Source: Mammaliicoccus lentus
Lineage (GTDB): Bacteria > Bacillota > Bacilli > Staphylococcales > Staphylococcaceae
DNA: 64,000 bases
NCBI RefSeq assembly: GCF_002902755.1
Contig: NZ_PPRS01000006.1
Span: 62,001 to 126,000, forward strand
Reading direction: 5' to 3'
The notes beneath the pieces are model-generated. The model was given only the letters and a program-made list of their open reading frames with translations. It had not been told where the DNA came from and made no database searches. Numbering within the stretch: position 1 is the first letter of the stretch; each line of letters starts with the position of its first letter. A program made the translations under genes and the position numbers. Below, piece by piece: positions 42,509-51,635 of the stretch.

Positions 42509-43318
42509 TTAATATACTTGGTGATCTGAACCAAAGAATGATTTAAACATTTGAAATGTTGCTTCTCTGTTCATTGAAGCAATTGATGTAGTTAATGGGA
42601 TACCTTTCGGACAAGCATTCACACAGTTTTGTGAACTACCACATTCTTGAATACCACCGTCAGACATCAACGCTTTAATTCTTTCGTCTTTTGTCATACT
42701 ACCTGTTGGATGTAAGTTGAAAAGACGTACTTGAGAAATAGCTTGTGCCCCCATAAAATTATTATTTACGTTTATGTTAGGACATACTTCTAAACAAACA
42801 CCACATGTCATACATTTTGATAATTCATATGCTGTTTGTCGTTTTTTCTCAGGCATACGAGGTCCAGGACCTAAATCGTAAGTACCATCGATTGGAACCC
42901 AAGCTTGTACTTTTTTCAAGTTATCAAACATACGAGAACGATCTACTTGTAAATCACGAACTACTGGGAATGCTTTCATTGGCTCAAGCTTTATAGGTTG
43001 TTCCAATTGATCAATTATTGCAGAACATGATTGACGCGCTTTACCGTTAATAACCATGGAACATGCACCACATACTTCTTCAAGACAGTTCATATCCCAT
43101 GTCACAGGTGTCGTTTTCTCACCTTTTGAGTTAACAGGATTTCTTTGGATTTCCATCAATGCTGCAATCACGTTCATGTTTGGTCTATATGGAATCACAA
43201 ACTTTTCGTCATATGACTGTGATTTGTCATTTTCTTGACGAGTTATGATTAATGTAATTGTTTTGTCTTCTTGATTTTGTCCTTGTGCATTTTGTTCAAC
43301 TGTTTGAGAGTCTGCCAT
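42509..43318 (-). CDS. sdhB: Succinate dehydrogenase iron-sulfur subunit
   Basis: Carries electrons from SdhA FAD to menaquinone. The 269 residues start with an acidic Gln-rich tail, then a [2Fe-2S] domain (CLEEVCGACSMVINGKARQSC). The C-terminal half has the [4Fe-4S] motif CMTCGVCLEVCP and a third cluster motif, CGSSQNCVNACPKGIP. ATG 43318 has AGGAGG nine bases upstream and is preferred over ATG 43324. It overlaps the end of sdhA, or abuts it, so it is coupled. The operon ends at the terminator at 42427-42466. Confidence 0.97.
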   Translation of the reverse strand: MADSQTVEQNAQGQNQEDKTITLIITRQENDKSQSYDEKFVIPYRPNMNVIAALMEIQRNPVNSKGEKTTPVTWDMNCLEEVCGACSMVINGKARQSCSAIIDQLEQPIKLEPMKAFPVVRDLQVDRSRMFDNLKKVQAWVPIDGTYDLGPGPRMPEKKRQTAYELSKCMTCGVCLEVCPNINVNNNFMGAQAISQVRLFNLHPTGSMTKDERIKALMSDGGIQECGSSQNCVNACPKGIPLTTSIASMNREATFQMFKSFFGSDHQVY

Positions 43319-43320
43319 TA

Positions 43321-45084
43321 TCATTTACCTCCTTTAGATTTCTGTGAGTAATCTCGTTTACGAGGTTCAATGTGACTAATATCAACATCTTCATATGAAA
43401 ATTCAGGTGCCTCTTCAGCTCCTCTGAATTGTGCTATTGTAGTTTTTAACCATTCTTCATCATTACGGTCAGGGAATTCTGGTTTGTAATGTGCACCACG
43501 AGATTCATTACGATTGTATGCACCAATTGTAATAACCCTAGCAAGCACTAACATGTTCCATAATTGACGCGTAAAGAATACAGCTTGGTTACTCCAAGTT
43601 GACGTATCTTCCATATCAATATCTTGATATCTTTCCATTAATTCTACTATTCTCTTATCTGTTTCTAACAGTTTGTCATTATGACGTACAACTGTTACAT
43701 TCGCCGTCATAATTTCGCCTAGCTCTTTGTGTAATTTATATGCGTTTTCAGTACCTTTTAGATTTAATAAGTGATCGAATTTTTCTTGTTCTTCGTCAAT
43801 ACGTTTTTGATATAATTCTTCATCTAACTCTGTATATGAAGTTTCGATATTTTTAACGTATTCCATTGCGTTAGGACCAGCTACCATACCGCCATAAATT
43901 GCAGATAATAACGAGTTAGCGCCTAATCTGTTACCACCATGCTGAGAAAAGTCACATTCTCCTGCAGCGAAAAGACCTTTAATATTGGTCATTTGATCAA
44001 AGTCTACCCATATGCCGCCCATCGAATAGTGAACAGCTGGGAATATTTTCATTGGGACTTTACGAGGGTCGTCACCAGTGAATTTTTCATATATTTCAAT
44101 TATACCACCAAGTTTAACATCTAACTCATGAGCATCTTTATGTGATAAATCTAGGTATACCATGTTTTCGCCATTAATACCTAATTTTTGGTTTACACAT
44201 ACATCAAATATTTCACGAGTTGCGATATCACGTGGTACTAAGTTACCATAGTCAGGATATTTTTCTTCTAAGAAATACCAAGGTTTACCGTCTTTATAAG
44301 TCCAAATACGGCCACCTTCACCACGAGCTGACTCACTCATTAATCTTAATTTATCATCGCCCGGAATTGCTGTAGGGTGAATTTGGATAAATTCACCATT
44401 CGCGTATTTAGCACCTTGTTGATAAACAACAGATGCAGCTGAACCAGTATTAATCATTGAGTTTGTTGACTTACCAAAGATAATACCAGGTCCACCTGTT
44501 GCCATAATAACAGCGTCTGAACCAAATGATTCTATTTTAGCAGTTTTTAAGTTTTGAGCTATAATACCGCGAGCTGCATCTTCGTCATCTTTAACAATGC
44601 CTAAAAACTCCCAGCCTTCGTATTTAGTTACTAAACCTTGTACTTCGAATCTTCTAACTTGTTCATCTAATGCATATAGTAATTGTTGTCCTGTAGTTGC
44701 ACCAGCAAAAGCTGTTCTATGATATAATGTTCCACCAAATCTACGGAAGTCTAAAAGACCTTCAGGTGTACGGTTAAACATTACGCCCATTCTATCTAAT
44801 AAGTGGATAATACTTGGTGCTGCTTCAGTCATTCTTTTAACCGGTGTTTGGTTAGCAAGGAAGTCCCCACCATATACAGTATCATCGAAGTGAATAGATG
44901 TAGAGTCACCTTCACCCTTAGTATTAACTGCACCATTAATACCACCTTGAGCACAAACAGAGTGTGAACGTTTAACTGGTACTAATGAGAACAAGTCAAC
45001 ATGTGCACCTTTTTCCGCAGCTTTAATTGTTGCCATTAAACCAGCTAAACCACCACCGACAACAATAATTTTGTTGTTTGCCAT
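43321..45084 (-). CDS. sdhA: Succinate dehydrogenase flavoprotein subunit
   Basis: Oxidises succinate to fumarate with covalently bound FAD. The 587 residues contain the Rossmann motif IIVVGGGLAGLMATIKAAE at the N-terminus and the FAD-attachment histidine in KRSHSVCAQGGINGA. Substrate-site blocks include HPTAIPGD, SARGEGGRIW, AVHYSMGGIWVDFDQMTN, and GECDFSQHGGNRLGANSLL. A GTG at 45096 sits on top of the GGGGAG site, so ATG 45084 is chosen. It lies between sdhC and sdhB in the Bacillus order. Confidence 0.97.
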   Translation of the reverse strand: MANNKIIVVGGGLAGLMATIKAAEKGAHVDLFSLVPVKRSHSVCAQGGINGAVNTKGEGDSTSIHFDDTVYGGDFLANQTPVKRMTEAAPSIIHLLDRMGVMFNRTPEGLLDFRRFGGTLYHRTAFAGATTGQQLLYALDEQVRRFEVQGLVTKYEGWEFLGIVKDDEDAARGIIAQNLKTAKIESFGSDAVIMATGGPGIIFGKSTNSMINTGSAASVVYQQGAKYANGEFIQIHPTAIPGDDKLRLMSESARGEGGRIWTYKDGKPWYFLEEKYPDYGNLVPRDIATREIFDVCVNQKLGINGENMVYLDLSHKDAHELDVKLGGIIEIYEKFTGDDPRKVPMKIFPAVHYSMGGIWVDFDQMTNIKGLFAAGECDFSQHGGNRLGANSLLSAIYGGMVAGPNAMEYVKNIETSYTELDEELYQKRIDEEQEKFDHLLNLKGTENAYKLHKELGEIMTANVTVVRHNDKLLETDKRIVELMERYQDIDMEDTSTWSNQAVFFTRQLWNMLVLARVITIGAYNRNESRGAHYKPEFPDRNDEEWLKTTIAQFRGAEEAPEFSYEDVDISHIEPRKRDYSQKSKGGK

Positions 45085-45116
45085 AAAAATTGTCACTCCC
45101 CTAAAAAGTATAAATC

Positions 45117-45728
45117 TTATACGAACGCGAATATAGCTCTTAAGCCAATAATACTAATAACGATAAATACGAATAATGTTACATAAGTCATATAGCGTTG
45201 TGACTTAGGCGATTGTGTGATCCCCCAAGTGATACAGAATGACCATAAACCATTTGAGAAATGGAATATAACACTTAATACGCCGATAACATATAACGTT
45301 ACTGAAATAGGATTAGATAATATATCTGAAACCATATCAAAATCAATATGATGTCCTAATGCTGCCTGTATACGCGTTTGATAAACGTGTACAGCAATGA
45401 ATATAAACGAGATAACACCTGTTATACGTTGGAATAAAAACATCCAGTTTCTAAATAATGATTGTCTGCCTACATTTTCTTTAGCTGTAAACGCTATGTA
45501 TAATCCATATATAGCGTGGAATAATATAGGAATATAAATTATTACCACTTCTAAAACGATTTTGAATGGTAAATGCCACATAAAGTCTGAAGCTTTATTA
45601 AATGCCTCTGGACTAATAGTTGCAAAATGGTTAATTACCAAATGCTGAATCAAAAATATTCCTATAGGAATTACACCTAACATTGAATGGATACGACGTA
45701 AAATAAACTGATTTTCGCTTGACGCCAA
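45117..45728 (-). CDS. sdhC: Succinate dehydrogenase cytochrome b558 subunit
   Basis: The 203-residue membrane anchor has five hydrophobic helices and several histidines for two b-type haems (QHLVINHFATI, LFHAIYGLY, AVHVYQTRI, IFHFSNGLW). This is the Firmicutes type in which one subunit does the work of SdhC and SdhD, passing electrons to menaquinone. It is the first gene of sdhCAB, with a strong AGGGGGG ribosome binding site. A perfect cre site lies 60-73 bases upstream of its start. Confidence 0.96.
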   Translation of the reverse strand: MASSENQFILRRIHSMLGVIPIGIFLIQHLVINHFATISPEAFNKASDFMWHLPFKIVLEVVIIYIPILFHAIYGLYIAFTAKENVGRQSLFRNWMFLFQRITGVISFIFIAVHVYQTRIQAALGHHIDFDMVSDILSNPISVTLYVIGVLSVIFHFSNGLWSFCITWGITQSPKSQRYMTYVTLFVFIVISIIGLRAIFAFV

Positions 45729-45787
45729 AAGAAGTCCCCCCTAACTTTAATCTATAACTCGATTGTGTCTATATTTTCTTTTATAAC

Positions 45788-45801
45788 TGAAAACGATTAC
45801 A
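45788..45801. promoter_or_regulatory. cre (CcpA) site upstream of sdhCAB
   Basis: TGAAAACGATTACA matches all 14 positions of the consensus TGWAANCGNTNWCA on both strands. It lies 60 bases upstream of the sdhC start. TCA cycle genes are well-known CcpA targets, so glucose repression of succinate dehydrogenase is expected. I could not place the -10 and -35 boxes with confidence. Confidence 0.8.
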
Positions 45802-45863
45802 TGTGTATTAAAAAAAACACAATGAGCATTACATGTATATTGTAACATTATTACATAAGATTT

Positions 45864-45890
45864 TGGGTATGAGAATTATTCTCATACCCA
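45864..45890 (-). terminator. Hairpin downstream of uvrC start side, probable terminator-like inverted repeat
   Basis: TGGGTATGAGAAT and its complement form a perfect 12- to 13-base-pair stem with almost no loop, 26 bases after the uvrC stop on the minus strand. The following T run is poor (AAAATCTT), so termination efficiency is uncertain. Confidence 0.6.
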
Positions 45891-45915
45891 TATAATTGGA
45901 TTTTCCATTGTAATA

Positions 45916-47703
45916 TTACTCTTTACTATCAAGTTTTACTTTTAGGTTGTGGGCGACTTTCTGAGGCAATCCAATTTTCATAAATTCTTCTTCATTAGAT
46001 TCTCTCATTTTTTTAATTGAACCAAAATGTTTTAATAAATTTTGTTTTCGTTTTGGTCCTATACCTTCTATTTCATCTAATACAGATTTTAAAGAAGTTT
46101 TTTGTCTTGTTGATCGATGGAATGTAATAGCAAATCTATGAACTTCATCTTGAATTCTTTGTAATAAATAAAAAGCTTGAGAATTTTTCTTTAGTGGTAT
46201 AATTTCTGCTTGCGTACCATATAATAACTCAGAAGTTTGATGTTTATCATTTTTGCTAAGCCCTGCTATTGGAATATCTAAGCCTAGTTCATTTTCTAAA
46301 ACTTCTCTTACTGAAGACATGTGTCCTTTACCACCATCGACTATAATTAAATCAGGAATTGGTAAACCTTCTTTTAATACTCTCGTATAACGTCTTCGAA
46401 CTGCTTCTTGCATTGATTTATAATCATCGGGTCCATCAACTGTTTTAATTTTATACTTTCGATAATCTTTCTTGCTTGGTTTTCCATCTACGAAAGCAAT
46501 CATAACAGAAACAGGATGAACACCTTGTATATTAGAATTATCAAAAGCTTCTATTCTAATAGGTGTTTGGATCCCCATTGAATCTCCTAAATCCTCAATA
46601 GCTTTAATTGTTCTAGATTCATCTTTAGCAATTAATTCGAATTTATTATTTAATGAAATATTAGCATTTTTAATTGCTAAATCTACCATTTCTTTCTTCT
46701 TACCTCTTTGTGGTTGTATAACTTTTGAATCAACAACAGACTCTACTGTTTTTTTGTCAAGATTTTTTGGAATGTGAATTTCTTTCGGTGTTAAATGTTG
46801 GTTTAACGTATAAAATTGACCAATAAATGTATAGAATTCTTCTTCAGCAGTTTGAATAATTGGAATCATAGAAGCCTGTCTTTCAATTAGTTTACCTTGT
46901 CTAATGAAAAATACTTGGATACATATCCAACCTTTATCTACTGAATAACCGAAGATATCTCGCATTGTCATGTCAGCTGACATCATATTTTGTTTGTAAT
47001 TCAACATTTCAATATGCTTAATTAAATCTCTATATTCTTTTGCTTCTTCAAATTTTAATGCTTCACTTGCTGCATTCATTTTATCGTGTAGATCATTCAC
47101 TATCGTTTTATCATCACCGTTTAAAAAGTCAGTAATTTCTTTAATCATTTGTTGATATTGAGCTTGTTCAACTGGATAAACACATGGACCTAGACATTGA
47201 CCGATATGATAATAAAGACAAACTTTATTAGGCATTGTAACGCATTTTCTAAGTGGATATATTCTGTCTAATAACTTTTTAGTTTCTTGTGCTGCATATG
47301 CGTTTGGATAAGGGCCAAAATATTTACCTGAATTTTTCTTTACTGTGCGTGTTACGAGTAAACGTGGATGTTCTTCATTTGTTATTTTAATAAATGGATA
47401 ACTCTTGTCATCTTTTAATAAAATATTATATCGTGGTTGATGCTTCTTAATTAAGTTTAATTCTAGTAACAAAGACTCTATTTCACTAGAAGTTACGATA
47501 AACTCGAAATCTCTTATTTCCCCGACTAAACGTGTTGTTTTTTCATCATGTGCTCCCGTAAAATAGCTTCTAACCCTATTTCTTAAACGTTTAGCTTTAC
47601 CAACATATATTACTGAATTGTGTCTATCTTTCATAATATAACAACCAGGTTCTGTAGGTATAACTTCTAGTTTTTGTTTAATTTTCTTTTGGTAGTCTTC
47701 CAC
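45916..47703 (-). CDS. uvrC: UvrABC excinuclease subunit C
   Basis: Makes the 3' and 5' incisions around DNA lesions in nucleotide excision repair. With the GTG start at 47703 it has 595 residues ([12 protein letters not shown]), matching the S. aureus start as I recall it; the upstream GTG at 47712 is an alternative. The GIY-YIG nuclease domain is at the N-terminus ([25 protein letters not shown]). The UVR motif is near residue 200 ([18 protein letters not shown]). The RNase H-like domain has [11 protein letters not shown] and [10 protein letters not shown]. Tandem helix-hairpin-helix units end the protein ([17 protein letters not shown]). Confidence 0.97.
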   Translation of the reverse strand: MEDYQKKIKQKLEVIPTEPGCYIMKDRHNSVIYVGKAKRLRNRVRSYFTGAHDEKTTRLVGEIRDFEFIVTSSEIESLLLELNLIKKHQPRYNILLKDDKSYPFIKITNEEHPRLLVTRTVKKNSGKYFGPYPNAYAAQETKKLLDRIYPLRKCVTMPNKVCLYYHIGQCLGPCVYPVEQAQYQQMIKEITDFLNGDDKTIVNDLHDKMNAASEALKFEEAKEYRDLIKHIEMLNYKQNMMSADMTMRDIFGYSVDKGWICIQVFFIRQGKLIERQASMIPIIQTAEEEFYTFIGQFYTLNQHLTPKEIHIPKNLDKKTVESVVDSKVIQPQRGKKKEMVDLAIKNANISLNNKFELIAKDESRTIKAIEDLGDSMGIQTPIRIEAFDNSNIQGVHPVSVMIAFVDGKPSKKDYRKYKIKTVDGPDDYKSMQEAVRRRYTRVLKEGLPIPDLIIVDGGKGHMSSVREVLENELGLDIPIAGLSKNDKHQTSELLYGTQAEIIPLKKNSQAFYLLQRIQDEVHRFAITFHRSTRQKTSLKSVLDEIEGIGPKRKQNLLKHFGSIKKMRESNEEEFMKIGLPQKVAHNLKVKLDSKE

Positions 47704-47793
47704 AAAATTCACCTACCTTTATAACTTTTTAATATTATTATATCAATAAATCGTCTACCTACCAAAACATACGTTCTATTTACAATGTGAAAA

Positions 47794-47956
47794 GAGTAGG
47801 ATAAAAATCTAATTTTTAAATAAGATTTTATACTCCCACTCTAGCAATTCTAACTAGTATTGATAAAACGTTAATGGAACACATTAGTAAGCCAGTCAGT
47901 CATCTATTGCCAATATGACAAATCAGGCTGAGACATTGATTAATGTCCCAGCCTGA
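47794..47956. repeat. Staphylococcal-type intergenic repeat, copy 2
   Basis: This 163-base element lies between uvrC and trxA and has the layout of the copy at 1358-1517. It begins GAGTAGGATAAAAATCT with a partner AGATTTTATACTCCCAC, carries a GCCAGTCAGTCATCTATTGCCA block, and ends in the hairpin TCAGGCTGAGACATT with AATGTCCCAGCCTGA (47923-47956, one mismatch). The last hairpin lies 16 bases after the trxA stop and may terminate trxA. The spacing of all blocks matches copy 1, though much of the sequence has diverged. Confidence 0.65.
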
Positions 47957-47971
47957 TGATTGGATTTAAGA

Positions 47972-48286
47972 TTAATAATGTTTAGCTAAAACTTGCTCTA
48001 GTTGTTCTTTAGGTTGGAAACCTACAACTTTATCAACAGGTTCGCCGTCTTTAAATACGATTAATGTAGGAATACTCATTACTTCATATTTAGCTGCTGT
48101 TTCTTGGTTTTCATCAACATCTAATTTAACTATATTTGCTTTACCTTCAACGTCTTTAGCTAAATCTTCTAATACTGGTGCAATCATTTTACAAGGTCCA
48201 CACCAAGGTGCCCAGAAATCTACTAAATTAACGCCTTCTTTAATTTGTTCGTCAAAGTTTGAATCAGTTGCTTTTACTAATGCCAT
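47972..48286 (-). CDS. trxA: Thioredoxin
   Basis: The 104-residue cytosolic thiol-disulfide reductant has the classical active site WCGPCK, with Cys29 and Cys32, and the cis-proline block MSIPTLIVFKDGEPV. The length is standard. It has an AGGAGG ribosome binding site. It is probably monocistronic: the repeat-element hairpin follows it and a 111-base gap precedes it. That gap contains a TATACT -10 candidate with an unclear -35. The uvrC-trxA order is shared with B. subtilis and S. aureus. Confidence 0.98.
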   Translation of the reverse strand: MALVKATDSNFDEQIKEGVNLVDFWAPWCGPCKMIAPVLEDLAKDVEGKANIVKLDVDENQETAAKYEVMSIPTLIVFKDGEPVDKVVGFQPKEQLEQVLAKHY

Positions 48287-48397
48287 AGGAAATATCCTCC
48301 TTGATAATTAATGATATAGTGAGTATAGCACGGTTCATAGACCGATGCATGTTGTTTGCTCACACTGTATTGTACTTCATGATGTACTGTTAATCAA

Positions 48398-49141
48398 TCA
48401 CTTAAAATTAGGTGTTCTTTTTGAAATAAAAGCGTCAATTCCTTCTTGAGCATTTTCTGTTTCAATGATATCTACGAAATGTCTTTCCTCAATTTGATCA
48501 CTTTCTAATGATATATCCAGATTAGACATTTGCTTAATTACTTTAATAGAATCTGATGATTTACTCGCTATGTTAAAGGCTAACTCTTTCGTTACATTAT
48601 CTAATTCATTTTGTTCAACAATATCATTAAATAAATGTGATACATCTTCAGGCTTTATCATATCTCCAGTTAATGCGATTTGAAGTGCTTTATGTTGACC
48701 TATCATTGCGGATAGCCTTCTCACACCACCAAATCCAGGAAAAATACCTAAATTAACTTCTGGTAACCCTACTTTAGTGTCATTCGTTATAATTCTCATA
48801 TCACATGCTAAAGCCAATTCTAAACCTCCGCCTAAGCATACGCCGTGAATAGAACTAATAACTGGTTTGTGGCATGTTTTAATCAATCTAAATAGTTTTG
48901 CACTTGTCGAAGCTAAATTTAACCTTTCATGCTTGGATAGTCCAAGGAATGATTTGATATCTGCTCCAGCTGAAAAACATTTCTCATTCCCTTTAATTAC
49001 TATTACTTTAACATCATTGCCAAATCCTATTTCTTCTATAGCTCCTATAATTTGATTTAAAACCGCTTCGTTCAAAACATTTACAGGGCCATTATTAAGT
49101 TCAATAAACAAAACATTTTGTTCTATATTAGTTTTTATCAT
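48398..49141 (-). CDS. Enoyl-CoA hydratase/isomerase family protein, FadB(YsiB)-like
   Basis: The 247 residues show the crotonase fold. The oxyanion-hole block is KCFSAGADIKSF near residue 57. The catalytic glutamates are in GVCLGGGLELALACD and KVGLPEVNLGIFPGFGG, both as expected for a hydratase. In B. subtilis the fad operon (fadB, etfB, etfA) precedes trxA-uvrC; here only this gene remains between mutS2 and trxA, with no etf genes. It is probably an acyl-CoA hydratase of beta-oxidation, but the substrate is unproven. A 31-codon membrane ORF overlaps its RBS region upstream. Confidence 0.87.
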   Translation of the reverse strand: MIKTNIEQNVLFIELNNGPVNVLNEAVLNQIIGAIEEIGFGNDVKVIVIKGNEKCFSAGADIKSFLGLSKHERLNLASTSAKLFRLIKTCHKPVISSIHGVCLGGGLELALACDMRIITNDTKVGLPEVNLGIFPGFGGVRRLSAMIGQHKALQIALTGDMIKPEDVSHLFNDIVEQNELDNVTKELAFNIASKSSDSIKVIKQMSNLDISLESDQIEERHFVDIIETENAQEGIDAFISKRTPNFK

Positions 49142-49152
49142 GACACTTCTCC

Positions 49153-49248
49153 TTATAAGAAAATTAAATAAGCGATACCTGCTATAAATGTTAAAGCAGA
49201 AATAACGATTAATACTTTAGCAAGCTTATACATATCAAAATTATCCAA
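49153..49248 (-). CDS. 31-residue single-helix membrane peptide
   Basis: Reading from a TTG at 49248, seven bases after a strong AAGGAGG site, gives 31 codons. The product is MDNFDMYKLAKV followed by a hydrophobic helix (LIVISALTFIAGIAYLIFL). The stop codon is 12 bases ahead of the fadB-like start, and its TAA sits in that gene's AAGGAG region. It lies 12 bases after the mutS2 stop. No internal stop, good RBS and membrane profile support translation. An internal ATG (Met6) is the alternative start. I do not know the family. Confidence 0.55.
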   Translation of the reverse strand: MDNFDMYKLAKVLIVISALTFIAGIAYLIFL

Positions 49249-49260
49249 TATGTTTCCTCC

Positions 49261-51609
49261 TTATTTCAATGTCACTACAGTAACACCAAATCCACCTTCT
49301 GAAGGCATACCTGTCCTAAAGCTGTCGACTGAACGATGTCGTTTCAAATGTTCTGTCACACCTTTTTGTAACGCACCAGTACCTTTACCATGAATAATAT
49401 TTACTGTACCATAATTTGATAAAACTGCTTGATCAAGATATTGGTCTAATTCTATCATAGCTTCTTCGTAACGATAACCACGTAAGTCTAAATCCATTTT
49501 TATAGTAGATCTATTGGTTCTTGGCACGACTTTTTGTGGTTGTTGTTTTTTCTTATCTAGTTTCTCTAAATCTTTAATTTCTATTTTCATCTTGAGAATA
49601 CCCATCTGAACAATCGCTTCCTCATCACTAGCAATATCAATGACTTCACCTTTTTGTCCATACGATAATACTTTAACATCGTCACCTACTTCTATTTTAT
49701 CATGACGTTCTTTCTGTACATTCTGTTTAATGGATTCTGCAGTATATTGGTTATCTAAACGTTTTTTGCGTTCAATTAATTCATGTTCTTTTACTTCAGC
49801 GCCAGATTTATCTCTCATATCTCGCAATTCTTGTAAAATGTTTTCTGCTTCTCTAGTTTTTTGTTTCACTTCTTGATTTGCTTTATTGCGTGCTTCATCC
49901 ATTAATTGAGTCTTGAATTTTTCAAAACGTTGTAACTCTTGAGATAGTGATTGATGTAGTTCTTGTGATTCTTGTTTTAATTTTTCCACTTCAATTCTAT
50001 CGTTTTCCACTGATTTAGCATTCTTTTCTAACGACTCAATCATGACATTAATTTCTTTCTCATCTTGACCAATTAGCGATTTAGCATGATTAATTAACTC
50101 ATTTTTTAATCCTAGTTTTTTCGAAATTTCAAACGCATTAGATCTTCCTGGTATACCCATTAATAATTTATAAGTTGGTTTTAGAGTCTCTACATCAAAT
50201 TCCACACTTGCATTCATCACTTTGTCTCTATTGTAACTATAAGCTTTAAGTTCTGGATAATGTGTTGTAGCCATTATTAATGCATCTCTTTCAATTGTAT
50301 AATCTAATATACTCATCGCTAATGCAGCACCCTCACTTGGATCAGTACCTGCCCCAAGCTCATCAAATAAGATTAATGAATCTTTATCTGCGTGCTCGAT
50401 AATATTAACAATATTCTTCATATGTGATGAAAACGTAGATAGAGATTGCTCTATAGATTGTTCGTCACCAATATCACAAAATACATTTTTAAATATTGTA
50501 ATGATTGAACCGTCTAAAGTTGGAATTAATAAACCAGATTGCGCCATTAATGTAATCAAACCAACTGTTTTTAAAGTTACTGTCTTACCGCCTGTATTAG
50601 GACCAGTTATAATAACAGCATTTATATCTTCCTTAAATTCAATCGTATTGCTAACCACTTCATTTTCATTGATTAATGGATGTCTTGCTTTAGGTAAATA
50701 TATAGCTCTATCTTCAGAAAGAATAGGTTTTGTTGCTTTTATAGTCGTACCAAATTTGGCTTTAGCAGTTATAAAATCTAAATGACCCATTATTTCTGTG
50801 CTTGTTAGTAATTCATAAGATACACCGCTAACTAGTTCTGTAAGAATATATAGCAATCTATCTCTTTCTTCTTTTTCTTTCACTTTTACTTGTGCAATCT
50901 GATTATGCATTTCAACAATTGCACTAGGTTCTATATATAAAGTTTGGCCGGATGCAGACTGATCATGTACGATACCACTGAAATCTTGACGGTATTCAGC
51001 TTTAACAGGTAATACATGTCGATCATTTCTCACTGTAACAATCGAATCTGATAATTTCTTCTGATTCGATTGAGATCTTACCATTTGTTCCAATCTTGAT
51101 TTAATACGATCGTTCGTTTTTTTAATTTGATATCTCAATTCCGCTAATTTAGGACTAGCCGTATCAAATAAGTCATGTTCATCACATTGTTCATTTATTT
51201 GATTTAACAATTCACTGAGCACTGGTAATCGAGAAACTTGTTCGTCTATTATTGGATACAGAATATCTTCATCTTCTTCTACAATGCTTGCATAAAATGT
51301 TTTAAATCTATTTTGAACTTGTATATTTCTTTTAATTTGATTAAGTTCTTCGACATTTAATAAACTTCCTATTTCAGACCTTCTTACAAGAGATTTAATA
51401 TCTTGTAATCCTGAATATCCTGGCACCCTATGTTTATTATATATTTGTGTCATTTCATCCGTTTCATTTAAACTATGTTGAACAGATGCATAATCATCAC
51501 TTGGTTTAACCTCTTCAATTAAGCGTGTCGCAATGTCACTTGTAGCATGAGCTGACAATTTTTGAATAATTAAGGGATATTCAAGAACTTTTAATGTTTT
51601 TTCATTCAT
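49261..51609 (-). CDS. mutS2: MutS2 ATPase/endonuclease
   Basis: A 782-residue MutS2 that acts in recombination control and, in B. subtilis, on collided ribosomes. The core and lever domains lead to the Walker A motif [15 protein letters not shown] near residue 332 and Walker B ([19 protein letters not shown]). A long coiled coil follows (about 515-630), then a KOW-like segment. The C-terminal Smr nuclease domain has [12 protein letters not shown] and [12 protein letters not shown]. It lies 26 bases after polX and is part of the zapA-cvpA-polX-mutS2 run. Confidence 0.97.
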   Translation of the reverse strand: MNEKTLKVLEYPLIIQKLSAHATSDIATRLIEEVKPSDDYASVQHSLNETDEMTQIYNKHRVPGYSGLQDIKSLVRRSEIGSLLNVEELNQIKRNIQVQNRFKTFYASIVEEDEDILYPIIDEQVSRLPVLSELLNQINEQCDEHDLFDTASPKLAELRYQIKKTNDRIKSRLEQMVRSQSNQKKLSDSIVTVRNDRHVLPVKAEYRQDFSGIVHDQSASGQTLYIEPSAIVEMHNQIAQVKVKEKEERDRLLYILTELVSGVSYELLTSTEIMGHLDFITAKAKFGTTIKATKPILSEDRAIYLPKARHPLINENEVVSNTIEFKEDINAVIITGPNTGGKTVTLKTVGLITLMAQSGLLIPTLDGSIITIFKNVFCDIGDEQSIEQSLSTFSSHMKNIVNIIEHADKDSLILFDELGAGTDPSEGAALAMSILDYTIERDALIMATTHYPELKAYSYNRDKVMNASVEFDVETLKPTYKLLMGIPGRSNAFEISKKLGLKNELINHAKSLIGQDEKEINVMIESLEKNAKSVENDRIEVEKLKQESQELHQSLSQELQRFEKFKTQLMDEARNKANQEVKQKTREAENILQELRDMRDKSGAEVKEHELIERKKRLDNQYTAESIKQNVQKERHDKIEVGDDVKVLSYGQKGEVIDIASDEEAIVQMGILKMKIEIKDLEKLDKKKQQPQKVVPRTNRSTIKMDLDLRGYRYEEAMIELDQYLDQAVLSNYGTVNIIHGKGTGALQKGVTEHLKRHRSVDSFRTGMPSEGGFGVTVVTLK

Positions 51610-51635
51610 TTTATCTTCCCTCTTCTATTTGTACA

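Noticed and set aside
45864-45890. Operator for sdh in the gap between uvrC and sdhC
   Set aside because: The repeat lies far from the sdhC start and right after uvrC; a transcript-end role is simpler, although the T run is weak.
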